DNA of 62,958 bases from Clostridia bacterium (GCA_017624285.1 JAGANI010000054.1:1-62958), one strand, 5' to 3'; shown: positions 29,612 to 37,800, counted from the stretch's first letter. A program made the numbers and translations. The notes: a model not told the origin generated them from the sequence alone.

Positions 29612-30010
29612 TTAATAATCAAATTCCATATCTAAATATTCTTGTGCTGAACCAAACCAAATTTCCGCATCGTTAACTTCAATGTAAAGTTCTGGATACA
29701 ATTTCATTAAGACTTCAATTATCCTTTTAGCATCAATTGAACGATGTGTCTGTAATAAATTAGATATTGGATTTTCTATTGGAACATTTTTAATCAATAA
29801 TTGCTTTTGTTCTTCTACATAATTTACGTCAAAACCAAGTAATGAACTTTCTAAATCTTCGTTATCAATATCTAAACACCAAAAATGTTTATTGTTTGAA
29901 TGAAAATAATTCTTTGAATTAGTTGTAGCGCTTTTTACCTTTTCTAGTATATTCTTCACACATTCATCATAGTTTATCGGGTTTTTTGTATATAAAATTA
30001 TATCCCTCAT
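29612..30010 (-). CDS. Unknown 132-residue protein, possible immunity or partner protein
   Basis: The start codon overlaps the stop of the nuclease-like gene (ATGA at 30007-30010), so the two are translated together. The product is acidic, soluble and has no signal peptide; it contains a helical middle (DAKRIIEVLMKLYPELYIEV) and ends EIWFGSAQEYLDMEFDY. I recognise no family. A small acidic protein coupled to a nuclease-like gene is the usual arrangement of an immunity protein or antitoxin, and that is my inference. Codon use is AT-rich and CpG-poor compared with the flanking genes. Confidence 0.65.
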   Translation of the reverse strand: MRDIILYTKNPINYDECVKNILEKVKSATTNSKNYFHSNNKHFWCLDIDNEDLESSLLGFDVNYVEEQKQLLIKNVPIENPISNLLQTHRSIDAKRIIEVLMKLYPELYIEVNDAEIWFGSAQEYLDMEFDY

Positions 30011-30522
30011 AATTCATTCTCCTTTATTGTGTTTATTATCATTTTTATATCGTTTGTAATATTAAACCCCTTTCTCTTGAAATTTATTATCGTCATAATT
30101 GGAAGATTTGGAGCAAAAACTATATGTTGTTTGTTTTTATATTCTGCATATCTTTTTTGCGACTTAAATTGATTTTCCATTTTTCTACCATTACTACCAC
30201 TCTTAACCTCTATTATACACTTTTGGGTAATAATGTCAAACTCTCTAATGTCGTTTATAAATGGGTCAAATTTTGTTTCATTTACAAACTGCACGTGATA
30301 AGGCAAAGCCTTTTCTATTTCGCAAAAGACTTCAAATAGATATTTGTCTTTACTGTTTCTCGCTCGGTTAAATAACTCTTCTCTTTTTGAGTCTTTCCTT
30401 TTTTGTGTTTTTTCTTTTCTTGATGGTGGAGTGTAATACAATTTTGCATAATCAGTTTTAGTGTATCGTCCACGTGAATCATAATTTTGCTGGCGTCCAC
30501 CAGCACCTTTTTTTGTTGGCAA
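30007..30522 (-). CDS. PD-(D/E)XK nuclease-like protein, candidate toxin
   Basis: 171 residues from a TTG start at 30522; AAAGGAGG is seven bases upstream, which decides the start. Residues 1-60 are basic with a Gly-rich start (GAGGRQQNYDSRGRYTK), a stretch like the linker found before the toxic domain of some polymorphic and phage-derived toxins. The rest looks like a PD-(D/E)XK nuclease core: an acidic helix (VFCEIEKAL), then REFDIITQ and IIEVKSGS, giving the D...ExK catalytic pattern, then basic helices. It may cut DNA or tRNA. Gene order with the XRE regulator and a coupled small gene suggests a toxin-immunity or defence unit. No methylase is present. Confidence 0.65.
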   Translation of the reverse strand: MPTKKGAGGRQQNYDSRGRYTKTDYAKLYYTPPSRKEKTQKRKDSKREELFNRARNSKDKYLFEVFCEIEKALPYHVQFVNETKFDPFINDIREFDIITQKCIIEVKSGSNGRKMENQFKSQKRYAEYKNKQHIVFAPNLPIMTIINFKRKGFNITNDIKMIINTIKENEL

Positions 30523-30583
30523 TATAAAACCTCCTTTTTTTATTTAATTATCTCATTTTTATTAAGAAAAGAGAAGGGCGTTG

Positions 30584-30625
30584 TAAGTAAAATTAGTGGA
30601 CAAAATTGTCCACTTGTGGTAAGAT
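30584..30625. promoter_or_regulatory. Operator-like inverted repeat over the divergent promoter region of the XRE module
   Basis: Perfect 9-bp inverted repeat AGTGGACAA-aa-TTGTCCACT at 30595-30614. On the plus strand TGGACA (30597-30602) with a 17-bp spacer and TAAGAT (30620-30625) form the XRE promoter, so the operator covers its -35. The other arm also gives TGGACA on the minus strand, with a poor -10 (TACTTA at 30589-30584) toward the nuclease gene. Confidence 0.65.
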
Positions 30626-30642
30626 AAAAAAGGAGGGTAATT

Positions 30643-31266
30643 ATGGTAATTAATGAAGAATTTCAATTAAAAGTAGGGGAACGTTTAAAAGAATTAAGAA
30701 ACAAAAATAAACTAACAATTAATGGTTTAATAGAAAAACTTCAAAACGAACATTATATTGATATTGATGAAAAAACCATTAGACGTTATGAAAAAGGTAA
30801 ATTTATGCCTAAAATCGACAATTTAATTTGTCTAGCAGAGGTTTTTAATACTTCACTTGATTATATAATTTATGGTAAAGAAACAAGTGATGATAATTCT
30901 TTTACATATTACGATAATTTTAAAAGATTAAATAGACTTATTTATTCCTTGTCTGTTTATTTTGTAAAAGATAGTGAAACAGGAAAATACTATTTAGAAT
31001 TGTGGGAAGATGAGGCGAAGGTTTATTGGGAACGATTAACTAATTTTGGGGTAAATAATAATTATTCTTTCGAAAAAAGGCAGAAAGATCCTTATTTTAG
31101 TGTAAAAGAATTAGATAAACTTATAGAAGATTTTGCAGACTACAAAGAGCAATTATTGCCAACAATGGATCGATATTGTAATTTGCTTATTAGTCAAGGA
31201 ATTGACCCAAATGAGCAAATTAAAGAAAAATTGGATAAAATAAAAAACAACATTAATAATAATTAA
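30643..31266 (+). CDS. XRE-family (Cro/CI) regulator of the accessory module
   Basis: 207 residues with AAAGGAGGG upstream. The N-terminal 75 residues are an XRE helix-turn-helix (VGERLKELRNKNKLTINGLIEKL, ...KTIRRYEKGKFMPKIDNLICLAEVF). The C-terminal 130 residues are helical with no family I recognise. Divergent from the nuclease-like gene across the 9-bp inverted repeat at 30595-30614, which overlaps its own -35. It most likely represses both transcripts. CpG-poor like the two genes opposite. Confidence 0.88.
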   Translation: MVINEEFQLKVGERLKELRNKNKLTINGLIEKLQNEHYIDIDEKTIRRYEKGKFMPKIDNLICLAEVFNTSLDYIIYGKETSDDNSFTYYDNFKRLNRLIYSLSVYFVKDSETGKYYLELWEDEAKVYWERLTNFGVNNNYSFEKRQKDPYFSVKELDKLIEDFADYKEQLLPTMDRYCNLLISQGIDPNEQIKEKLDKIKNNINNN

Positions 31267-31292
31267 AGATTAAATTTCACATACTAAAACGC

Positions 31293-31321
31293 TTGATTGT
31301 TTTTATATTAAGTGATATTAT
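31293..31321 (+). promoter_or_regulatory. queT promoter
   Basis: -35 TTGATT (31293-31298), 17-bp spacer, -10 TATTAT (31316-31321). Transcription would start around 31328, at the first base of the riboswitch. Confidence 0.75.
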
Positions 31322-31328
31322 TTAAGTA

Positions 31329-31366
31329 AGAAGGTTTTCGGACAACACTTCTATAAAACAACCGAA
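31329..31366 (+). promoter_or_regulatory. PreQ1-I riboswitch aptamer
   Basis: H-type pseudoknot pattern of class I preQ1 riboswitches: P1 AGAAG (31329-31333) with CTTCT (31348-31352); loop containing CGG (31339-31341) that pairs with CCG (31362-31364) as P2; and the A-rich tail ATAAAACAA between. Position directly upstream of queT, a queuosine-precursor transporter gene, supports the ligand. Confidence 0.75.
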
Positions 31367-31387
31367 CAAGCGGATAGTTATGCTTTT

Positions 31388-31417
31388 GGGTTGCTTTTGC
31401 GACCCATTTTTATTTTT
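31388..31417 (+). terminator. Expression platform terminator of the preQ1 riboswitch
   Basis: Stem GGGTTGC/GCGACCC (31388-31394 with 31399-31405), loop TTTT, then ATTTTTATTTTT. A longer AGCGGA/TCCGCT pair (31369-31374 with 31417-31422) encloses it and could be the alternative fold. Confidence 0.75.
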
Positions 31418-31454
31418 CCGCTGAGGTTAATAAATTTATCCGAATGGGTTAAAA

Positions 31455-31964
31455 ATGACTTCAATCGTAAAAAAACTTACAAGGGCAGGGATTATTGCAG
31501 GGTTATATACCGTGTTGGTTTTCCCTGTGATATCGGTGGCATCAGGGTTTATCCAGTTTAGACCTAGCGAGGCTTTAACGCTTTTACCAGCGTTCTTTTC
31601 GGAAAGCGTCTTTGCCGTAGCGATAGGCTGTCTTCTTGCAAACGTAATTACGGGTTGCCAACTACTAGATATTATATTTGGTTCGTTAGTAACTTTATTA
31701 GCAGGCGTATGCACTCATTTTATAGGTAAATTAAAGGTAAATAAACACGCTAAATTTGTTTTATCAGGGTTACCCCCCGTGCTACTTAACGCGTTTTTAC
31801 TGCCTGTAATTTGGTATTTTGCTTATGGCGAACTTCTATCTTTATACCTATACAACGTTATATCGCTACTAATATCCCAAACGGTTTCGGTATATTTACT
31901 TGGTGGTATAGTTTATTATAGCGTAGATAAGTTTAAGGGGTTAAACAATCCGTTATTTGAGTAA
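31455..31964 (+). CDS. queT: Queuosine precursor ECF transporter S component
   Basis: 169 residues with five or six membrane segments. FQFRPSEALTLLPAFF (near residue 35) is the hallmark of the QueT family, which binds a queuosine precursor and docks on an ECF ATPase/EcfT module such as the one at 10769-13292. The start is the ATG at 31455; no strong ribosome site is present upstream, so translation may be weak or coupled to leader folding. It follows a preQ1-I riboswitch and its terminator, so high preQ1 should shut it off. Monocistronic. Confidence 0.92.
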   Translation: MTSIVKKLTRAGIIAGLYTVLVFPVISVASGFIQFRPSEALTLLPAFFSESVFAVAIGCLLANVITGCQLLDIIFGSLVTLLAGVCTHFIGKLKVNKHAKFVLSGLPPVLLNAFLLPVIWYFAYGELLSLYLYNVISLLISQTVSVYLLGGIVYYSVDKFKGLNNPLFE

Positions 31965-31973
31965 TTTTAATAT

Positions 31974-32008
31974 AAAAGAACAGGCTATTTAATAACCTGT
32001 TCTTTTTT
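31974..32008 (+). terminator. queT terminator
   Basis: Stem AAAAGAACAGG/CCTGTTCTTTT, T-run. Confidence 0.88.
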
Positions 32009-32080
32009 ATTTGTATCAAATTTTTAATAACGTATAGCGTTTTTGCGTCATTTTTACGCGTTATAAAGGTAAAAACATAA

Positions 32081-33292
32081 CTATTTAATAAAAGTTTTAG
32101 GTGGTTCGCCATAATCGGGTACGTCTAAAAGTTCACCACCCTTTAATGCGGATTGGTGCGCTATTAAGCCGGGTATCGTATATCTTGCAGCAAGCCAGGC
32201 GTGCACAGTGGGCAACGTGCCGTTTTTAACTGCCGTGCAAAAATCGTTTACCAAAAGCTTGTGCGACCCCATATGTCCGTTGCCATCCGATTTAAGTAGG
32301 CTTTCAGGTAGTTTTGCAACGAACTCATCCTGTACTGGCGCAAAGTTGTCCCACGACCAACGGTGGTTGGCAACCTGTTCTTTAAAATCGTCAAGATGTT
32401 TATTTTGGGTCATCTCGTAAGGGGATACTTCATCGGATACGTCAAATAAATCAACGCCGTTTTCGGTAAGTTTAGTAAGTAAATGTTGCGCGTTGCTGTA
32501 TTGGTAAGACGCTTTAGTGCCGTAAAAACCCGATATATACGAACTTGGCGCTTTGTAACCGATTCTTCTACACTCGGATACTCTTGCTACGCCACCGTTT
32601 GATAACTGCATAAGCGAAATTTCATTACTAAACACGTTATCCCACGGGTTTTGCCCTACTTTATAAAAGCCTGTGTCTTCTTTATCAACGACACCCACGG
32701 CAGAAACCTTTTTAACGTAAGCCCCGGTAGCGTGTAATACCATAGCGGTGGAGTGCGTTGGGTAAAAAAACGGCGCTCCATATAAGGCGGGTAAGTTAAG
32801 TTGGTCCTTTGGGAAGTGGCTTATATCGTGGAAGTATTGCGATTCAGCAAAAACAAAGTTACCAAAAGTGCCTTTGTCGTTTTCTTTTTTACAATACATA
32901 GCGCAAGGGTAATAGATACAGGTTTCACCCATCATATAGGTTAAACCCGTATCTAAAACGGCTTCAATAATTTTACGGCAATCGTCAACTTCAATAGCCA
33001 TCGGTACGGCAGAATACACGTGTTTACCTGCTTTAAGCGCTGCAACCGCCATAGGCCCGTGTAAATGTCTTTGCGTAAACAATGCAACGGCGTCTATATT
33101 ATTGTCTTTTAAAACGTCTTCAAAACTATCTATTATATCAACGTCGTAATCTTTTTGGTAGGCAATAGCCCTTTGTTTAATTTTATCGCAAACGTAAACC
33201 TTATTAACAAACGGATGGGCTTTAAAAATTTTAACAAAGCATTTAGCAAAGTCGCCACAACCGATGATGGCTACGTTAATTTTTTTATCCAT
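32081..33292 (-). CDS. Gfo/Idh/MocA-family oxidoreductase
   Basis: 403 residues. N-terminal Rossmann fold NVAIIGCGDFAKCF, then AVALFTQRHLHGPMAVAALKAGKHVYSAVPMA, in which the family's EKP-type motif is here AVPMA, without the usual Lys. The C-terminal half fits the dehydrogenase/dimer domain. Such proteins are NAD(P)-dependent sugar or inositol dehydrogenases, or act in glycan-processing chains. The missing Lys may mean an unusual reaction. It is divergent from an AraC regulator and shares a superimposed promoter with it (33318-33349), so the regulator probably controls it. Confidence 0.85.
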   Translation of the reverse strand: MDKKINVAIIGCGDFAKCFVKIFKAHPFVNKVYVCDKIKQRAIAYQKDYDVDIIDSFEDVLKDNNIDAVALFTQRHLHGPMAVAALKAGKHVYSAVPMAIEVDDCRKIIEAVLDTGLTYMMGETCIYYPCAMYCKKENDKGTFGNFVFAESQYFHDISHFPKDQLNLPALYGAPFFYPTHSTAMVLHATGAYVKKVSAVGVVDKEDTGFYKVGQNPWDNVFSNEISLMQLSNGGVARVSECRRIGYKAPSSYISGFYGTKASYQYSNAQHLLTKLTENGVDLFDVSDEVSPYEMTQNKHLDDFKEQVANHRWSWDNFAPVQDEFVAKLPESLLKSDGNGHMGSHKLLVNDFCTAVKNGTLPTVHAWLAARYTIPGLIAHQSALKGGELLDVPDYGEPPKTFIK

Positions 33293-33317
33293 GTTATACT
33301 CCTAAAATTTATTTTAC

Positions 33318-33349
33318 TTGATTATACTACGGTTTTTTGCTATAATCAA
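33318..33349. promoter_or_regulatory. Two fully superimposed divergent promoters
   Basis: TTGATTATA (33318-33326) and TATAATCAA (33341-33349) form a perfect inverted repeat. Plus strand: -35 TTGATT 33318-33323, 17-bp spacer, -10 TATAAT 33341-33346 (AraC gene). Minus strand: -35 TTGATT 33349-33344, 17-bp spacer, -10 TATAAT 33326-33321 (oxidoreductase gene). Confidence 0.75.
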
Positions 33350-33396
33350 GACGCATAACAAAGCAAAAATATAACAAAGCAAAGATTTTAGGTTTT

Positions 33397-34230
33397 ATGG
33401 ATAATAGTGTTTTAACTTTTAACCCGATAGTTAGATTTGCGTGTAGAACTAAAAACGCAAAAGACTACGACGATTTTTTATACGCTTACGATTATAGGAT
33501 TTTTTATATAACCGAGGGTAAAGTTCGCGTCGTGTTTTTAGATAGCGACGTAACCTTATCTAATGGGGATTTAATCATTATACCGCCAAAAGTGGGGTAT
33601 AAGTTAAAGTTTTTTGGTAAATATGCTTACTATTATATATTAAATTTTGATATCACTAACGGTAAAGCAGGCGTTACCGAAACCCCACCCGTAAAAAAGC
33701 AAGATTTTAGCGAATCAAAGGTCATTTCTTATATACCTAACGGTTACGATACTCCGTTAACTTTTTTTACGGTTACCACCGTCAATGACGAATTTATTAA
33801 AATAAACCAAGAGTTTAACTTAAACGCCGTTGGTCGGGTAGAAGTAGCGTCGTCGTTATTAAAGGTAATACTTATTAAATTACTGCAAAATAAAGATTTT
33901 AAAGGTGATAAAACTTCCCCATGGGCAAGGGCAAAGGCGTATATAGACGCAAACTGGTTTAAAACGGTATCAAACCAAACAGTCGCCAAACAACTCGGTT
34001 ACCATCCGTATTACTTAGGCACGCTTTTTAAAAAGCATTACGGCGTTACCTTGCACGACTATATCGTATCGGTAAAATTAGTTAAGGCAAAAGCTAAACT
34101 GTTAGAAACTTCAAAAACCATCAGCGAGATTGCCTTTGAAGTCGGTTTTTTAAACCCGTCGTATTTTAGCGAAACTTTTAAATCCAGTTACGGTTACACC
34201 CCAAACGATTATCGTAAAAACGTTAAATAA
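33397..34230 (+). CDS. AraC-family transcription regulator
   Basis: 277 residues. N-terminal cupin-like sensor domain (GKVRVVFLDSDVTLSNGDLIIIPP) and C-terminal double helix-turn-helix (NQTVAKQLGYHPYYLGTLFKKHYG and TISEIAFEVGFLNPSYFSETFKS). Only a weak AGGTTTT sequence precedes the ATG. Divergent from the Gfo/Idh/MocA gene through the superimposed promoters, so expression of the two is probably linked. Confidence 0.92.
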   Translation: MDNSVLTFNPIVRFACRTKNAKDYDDFLYAYDYRIFYITEGKVRVVFLDSDVTLSNGDLIIIPPKVGYKLKFFGKYAYYYILNFDITNGKAGVTETPPVKKQDFSESKVISYIPNGYDTPLTFFTVTTVNDEFIKINQEFNLNAVGRVEVASSLLKVILIKLLQNKDFKGDKTSPWARAKAYIDANWFKTVSNQTVAKQLGYHPYYLGTLFKKHYGVTLHDYIVSVKLVKAKAKLLETSKTISEIAFEVGFLNPSYFSETFKSSYGYTPNDYRKNVK

Positions 34231-34277
34231 GTAAAATATCACACCACGTATATCGCTAATTTAATAAATTGCATTAA

Positions 34278-34303
34278 AAAAGAACCCTTTCTAGGGTTCT
34301 TTT
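34278..34303. terminator. Terminator between convergent genes
   Basis: Stem AAAAGAACCCT/AGGGTTCTTTT with a 4-base loop. The same hairpin recurs at 35082-35107. Confidence 0.88.
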
Positions 34304-34311
34304 ATTAATGT

Positions 34312-34983
34312 TTAATCAAAAAATATATCATTTTGAGATTCATTAATTTCGTCGTCAGATATTTCTTCTTTTTTACTGCAAGAGATAACTGCTATAATCG
34401 TATAGACTAAGTATATAAAAATGAAAGCCCTGCCCACCATAGTTAATTCGTAAACTTCGGTTGCAATTATTAATAATATAATAGCAAGCATCAATATAGC
34501 AAAAGATATTATATAAAGTATTTTACTAACTGTTAAATTAGACGTTGGTTTATAATTAAGGGCTTCGGCGCTAAAATCGGTATTATTGATGTATGGTTGA
34601 AAACGCACGCCACCAAGCGTAGCGATAAAGGTAAAGCATTGCATAAAGAACCAAATTAGAAAGGCGATACAGGCAAAAAACGATAACAACACGTGTATCG
34701 AGAAAATAAAAGGCATAGTTACGAAGTATAATACCGCTTCAGTAGCATGTTTTATACCGTCGCGCTTATTTTGTTGCCAACTTTCAAGATAAGAAACGCC
34801 AGAGTTTATAATGTTAAAAAAGAAATTATAAACGGCGTATGTTACAAGCAAAAAGCCCGCAGCGAGAATAAAAGGCAACAATGCGATAATTGCAACAATG
34901 CGTATGCCAATTGGTAGGCGCTTGTATTGTTTAAATGCAAACACTTCATTGACGTAACTTTTTAGTAAAGCAGAATAGTTCAT
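34312..34983 (-). CDS. Integral membrane protein, unknown
   Basis: 223 residues from the ATG at 34983 with TTGGAGG upstream; the TTG at 34995 belongs to that ribosome site. About four or five membrane segments, a short cytoplasmic loop near residue 75 (SWQQNKRDG), and an acidic C-terminal tail (KKEEISDDEINESQND). No family recognised. Monocistronic with its own promoter. Confidence 0.65.
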   Translation of the reverse strand: MNYSALLKSYVNEVFAFKQYKRLPIGIRIVAIIALLPFILAAGFLLVTYAVYNFFFNIINSGVSYLESWQQNKRDGIKHATEAVLYFVTMPFIFSIHVLLSFFACIAFLIWFFMQCFTFIATLGGVRFQPYINNTDFSAEALNYKPTSNLTVSKILYIISFAILMLAIILLIIATEVYELTMVGRAFIFIYLVYTIIAVISCSKKEEISDDEINESQNDIFFD

Positions 34984-35010
34984 AAAATCCTCCAAAAAAT
35001 TTATATATTA

Positions 35011-35039
35011 AATATACTATATTTTCACTTATAAGTCAA
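35011..35039 (-). promoter_or_regulatory. Promoter of the membrane-protein gene
   Basis: On the minus strand: -35 TTGACT (35039-35034), 17-bp spacer, -10 TATATT (35016-35011). Confidence 0.65.
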
Positions 35040-35081
35040 TATTGATTAAAAATTAAAAAGAGATAAAGCAATGAAAAAGAT

Positions 35082-35107
35082 AAAAGAACCCTTTCTAGGG
35101 TTCTTTT
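35082..35107 (-). terminator. Terminator of the P-type ATPase gene
   Basis: Stem AAAAGAACCCT/AGGGTTCTTTT, same sequence as the terminator at 34278-34303. On the minus strand it lies just after the stop and is followed by TATCTTTTTC. Confidence 0.8.
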
Positions 35108-35115
35108 TTTGTTTA

Positions 35116-37779
35116 TTATTTTATCTTTTTGTCGCTGTGGTGTTTAACAAGCCCAATTGCTTTTGCAAGTTCCATAATAATTAACGGGACAATTGCAAGC
35201 CCAAGTGAGATGAGGTACATATAATACGGCATAGCACCAGCGCCGTATGGGGATGCTAAACCAAATATGGTATTAACGCCTGGTACTAACACAACTAACG
35301 CAACTAATAAAAGTGAGCCAAGTGCTGCTAAGTTAAGTTTTTTGTTGCTAAACGGACCAATTTTAAATATAGAGCGTTCCGAACGCATATTAAACGAGTG
35401 TATTACTTGTGAGCATGAAAGGGTGATAAACGCCATTGTTCTACCAAAGTTAACGTCGCCGTAAACTTTAAACCCGATAAAGAAAGCAAGTAGTGCTAGC
35501 CCACCAAACATAAAGCCTTGTAAAACAATTCTTACGCCAAAGCCGTGTGCAAACAAGCCTTCGTTTTTGGGTTTAGGCGGTACGTCCATAACGCCATTTT
35601 CTACGTCTTCCATACCAAGCGCAATCGCCGGGAAGGAGTCCGTTACAAGGTTAATCCAAAGTAATTGCATCGATAGTAAAGGTGAAACGTTAAATAAAAG
35701 CATTGCAATAAATACTAAAACTACTTCACCAATATTAGTGCCAAGTAAAAAGCCTACTACCTTTTTGATGTTGGCGTAAATGCCCCTGCCTTCTTTTACG
35801 GCGTCTACTATCGTAGCAAAGTTATCGTCGGTAAGCGTCATATCTGCAGCGCCTTTAGCTACGTCTGTACCCGTTATACCCATCGCGCAACCGATATCAG
35901 CGGCTTTTAACGCAGGTGCGTCGTTTACGCCGTCGCCCGTCATAGATACTACTTTGCCCTTTCTTTGCCAAGCCTTTACGATACGTATTTTATTTTCTGG
36001 TGAAACTCTTGCGTATACGGAAATACTTTCAACCTTTTCGTCAAGTTCGGTATCAGTCCAAGTATCAAGTTCAGCACCAGTAATGGCAAAATCGCCGTCT
36101 ACGTATATGCCTATTTCTTTAGCGATAGCAGTTGCGGTAACTATATGGTCGCCGGTAATCATAACAGGTTTAATACCTGCCTTACGGCAAATAGCAACGG
36201 CTTTTTTCGCTTCGGGACGGGGCGGGTCAATCATGCCGACTAACCCCATAAAGGTAAGGTTGTTTTCTAACGTAGCAGAAGTAACTTCACTAGGTATGGC
36301 GTCGATATATTTATAAGCGATAGCTAAAACTCTTAAAGAGTCGCTACTCATTTTATCAACGTAATTTTTTGCAGTGGCAAGGTCGCCCGACGTACAAATC
36401 TTTTCAATACTATCAAAAGCGCCTTTGGTTATAACTAAAAGTTTATCGTTTTCTTTAACGATAACGCTCATAAGTTTTCTGTCAGAATCAAACGGTACAC
36501 CGTTAAGTCTTGGATTGTTATTAAATAAATCTTCTTTACTAAAACCGTTTATAAGCGAAGCGTACACGATAGCCGTTTCAGTTGGGTCGCCTATATGTTT
36601 ATATATGCCGTCGCTATCAGCCACTACAGAGCCGTCCGAGCAAAGCGTGCCGTAGTTTAACATACGGCGGTTTTCTTGGCTCATATCGGCGTTTACGGTG
36701 TCAAGCCCGCTATTGCCATCAAGGTAAGTTTTAACAAGCGTCATACGGTTTTGCGTAAGCGTACCGGTTTTATCAGAGCATATTACCGATGCCGAACCTA
36801 AAGTTTCAACGGCAGGCAGTCTACGGATGATGGCGTTCTTTTTAACCATACGTTGCACGCCTATCGAAAGCACTATCGTAACTATTGCGGGTAAGCCTTC
36901 AGGTATTGCCGAAACCGCTAGCGATACTGCCGTCATAAATACGTCCATATATTCTTCTTTACTAGAAGCGTTGATAAAGCCTATAATAAAGATAATAGCG
37001 CAAGCAGTCAACGCAACGATACCAAGGTATTTACCTAGTGATGCAAGTTTTTGTTGCAAAGGGGTTTTTGTTTCAGCCTCACCACTTAAAAGGTTGGCAA
37101 TTTTACCCATTTCGGTATCCATACCGGTTGCCGTTACTATTGCCGTAGCCGTGCCGTAGGTTATCGAGCAGCCCGAAAATACCATATTGGTTCTATCGCC
37201 TAAGGGTGCTTTTTCTAAAACGGGTTGGTCGTGGAATTTTTCCGACGGAACGGATTCGCCTGTTAAGGCAGATTCTTCCGCCTTAAGCGCCGTACTACTA
37301 ATTAAACGCGCATCCGCTGGGACAAAGTCGCCCGCTTCAAGCTTAATAACGTCGCCAACTACAAGCATAGAAGACTCGATAATTTGTTCTTTACCATCTC
37401 TAATAACTTTAGCGTGCGGTGAAGACATATTTTTTAACGCGTCTAAAGCCTTTTCCGCCTTGCTTTCTTGCATAACGCCCATTACGGCGTTAATTATAAC
37501 AATTAAAAGTATAAGAGCGGGTTCAAAAAACTCCATAGGGTTTTTCTCTATGCAAGCAATTACAAAAGATACTATCGCCGCTGCGATAAGTATCAAAATC
37601 ATAACGTCTTTAAACTGCTCAAAAAACCTTTGTGCAAAAGTTTTCTTCTTTTTTTCCTTTAACTTGTTAGGGCCGTTTGTAGCAAGTCTTTTATTTACTT
37701 CTTCTTGCGTTAAGCCTAAGGTTTGGTTAGAAGTAAGGTTTTTAATTGCTTCTTCAAGTGGTTGATGATGATAATTCAA
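35116..37779 (-). CDS. P-type cation-transporting ATPase (P2A/SERCA-like)
   Basis: 887 residues, the size of bacterial Ca2+-type P2 ATPases. N-terminal cation ATPase domain (HHQPLEEAIKNL...LGLTQEEV), actuator motif ALTGESVPSEK near 180, phosphorylation site SDKTGTLTQNRM with Asp near 333, hinge motif GDGVNDAPAL near 605, PEGL in membrane segment 4 (AIPEGLPAIVT), and about ten membrane segments. It sits behind a yybP-ykoY riboswitch, which senses Mn2+. Family genes under this element export Mn2+ or Ca2+, so the true ion may be Mn2+. Monocistronic. Confidence 0.92.
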   Translation of the reverse strand: MNYHHQPLEEAIKNLTSNQTLGLTQEEVNKRLATNGPNKLKEKKKKTFAQRFFEQFKDVMILILIAAAIVSFVIACIEKNPMEFFEPALILLIVIINAVMGVMQESKAEKALDALKNMSSPHAKVIRDGKEQIIESSMLVVGDVIKLEAGDFVPADARLISSTALKAEESALTGESVPSEKFHDQPVLEKAPLGDRTNMVFSGCSITYGTATAIVTATGMDTEMGKIANLLSGEAETKTPLQQKLASLGKYLGIVALTACAIIFIIGFINASSKEEYMDVFMTAVSLAVSAIPEGLPAIVTIVLSIGVQRMVKKNAIIRRLPAVETLGSASVICSDKTGTLTQNRMTLVKTYLDGNSGLDTVNADMSQENRRMLNYGTLCSDGSVVADSDGIYKHIGDPTETAIVYASLINGFSKEDLFNNNPRLNGVPFDSDRKLMSVIVKENDKLLVITKGAFDSIEKICTSGDLATAKNYVDKMSSDSLRVLAIAYKYIDAIPSEVTSATLENNLTFMGLVGMIDPPRPEAKKAVAICRKAGIKPVMITGDHIVTATAIAKEIGIYVDGDFAITGAELDTWTDTELDEKVESISVYARVSPENKIRIVKAWQRKGKVVSMTGDGVNDAPALKAADIGCAMGITGTDVAKGAADMTLTDDNFATIVDAVKEGRGIYANIKKVVGFLLGTNIGEVVLVFIAMLLFNVSPLLSMQLLWINLVTDSFPAIALGMEDVENGVMDVPPKPKNEGLFAHGFGVRIVLQGFMFGGLALLAFFIGFKVYGDVNFGRTMAFITLSCSQVIHSFNMRSERSIFKIGPFSNKKLNLAALGSLLLVALVVLVPGVNTIFGLASPYGAGAMPYYMYLISLGLAIVPLIIMELAKAIGLVKHHSDKKIK

Positions 37780-37800
37780 TTTAATCCCTCCGTCTTTTTT

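Noticed and set aside
31329-31422. PreQ1-II or preQ1-III riboswitch
   Set aside because: The GCGGATA...CCGC pair resembles preQ1-II in part, but the class I pseudoknot (P1, P2 and A-rich tail) fits completely and in order, so class I is preferred.
35780-36316. Plus-strand open frame of 178 codons inside the P-type ATPase gene
   Set aside because: It lies fully antisense to a well-defined gene with all catalytic motifs, has no ribosome site, and its composition is Ser/Pro-rich shadow sequence.
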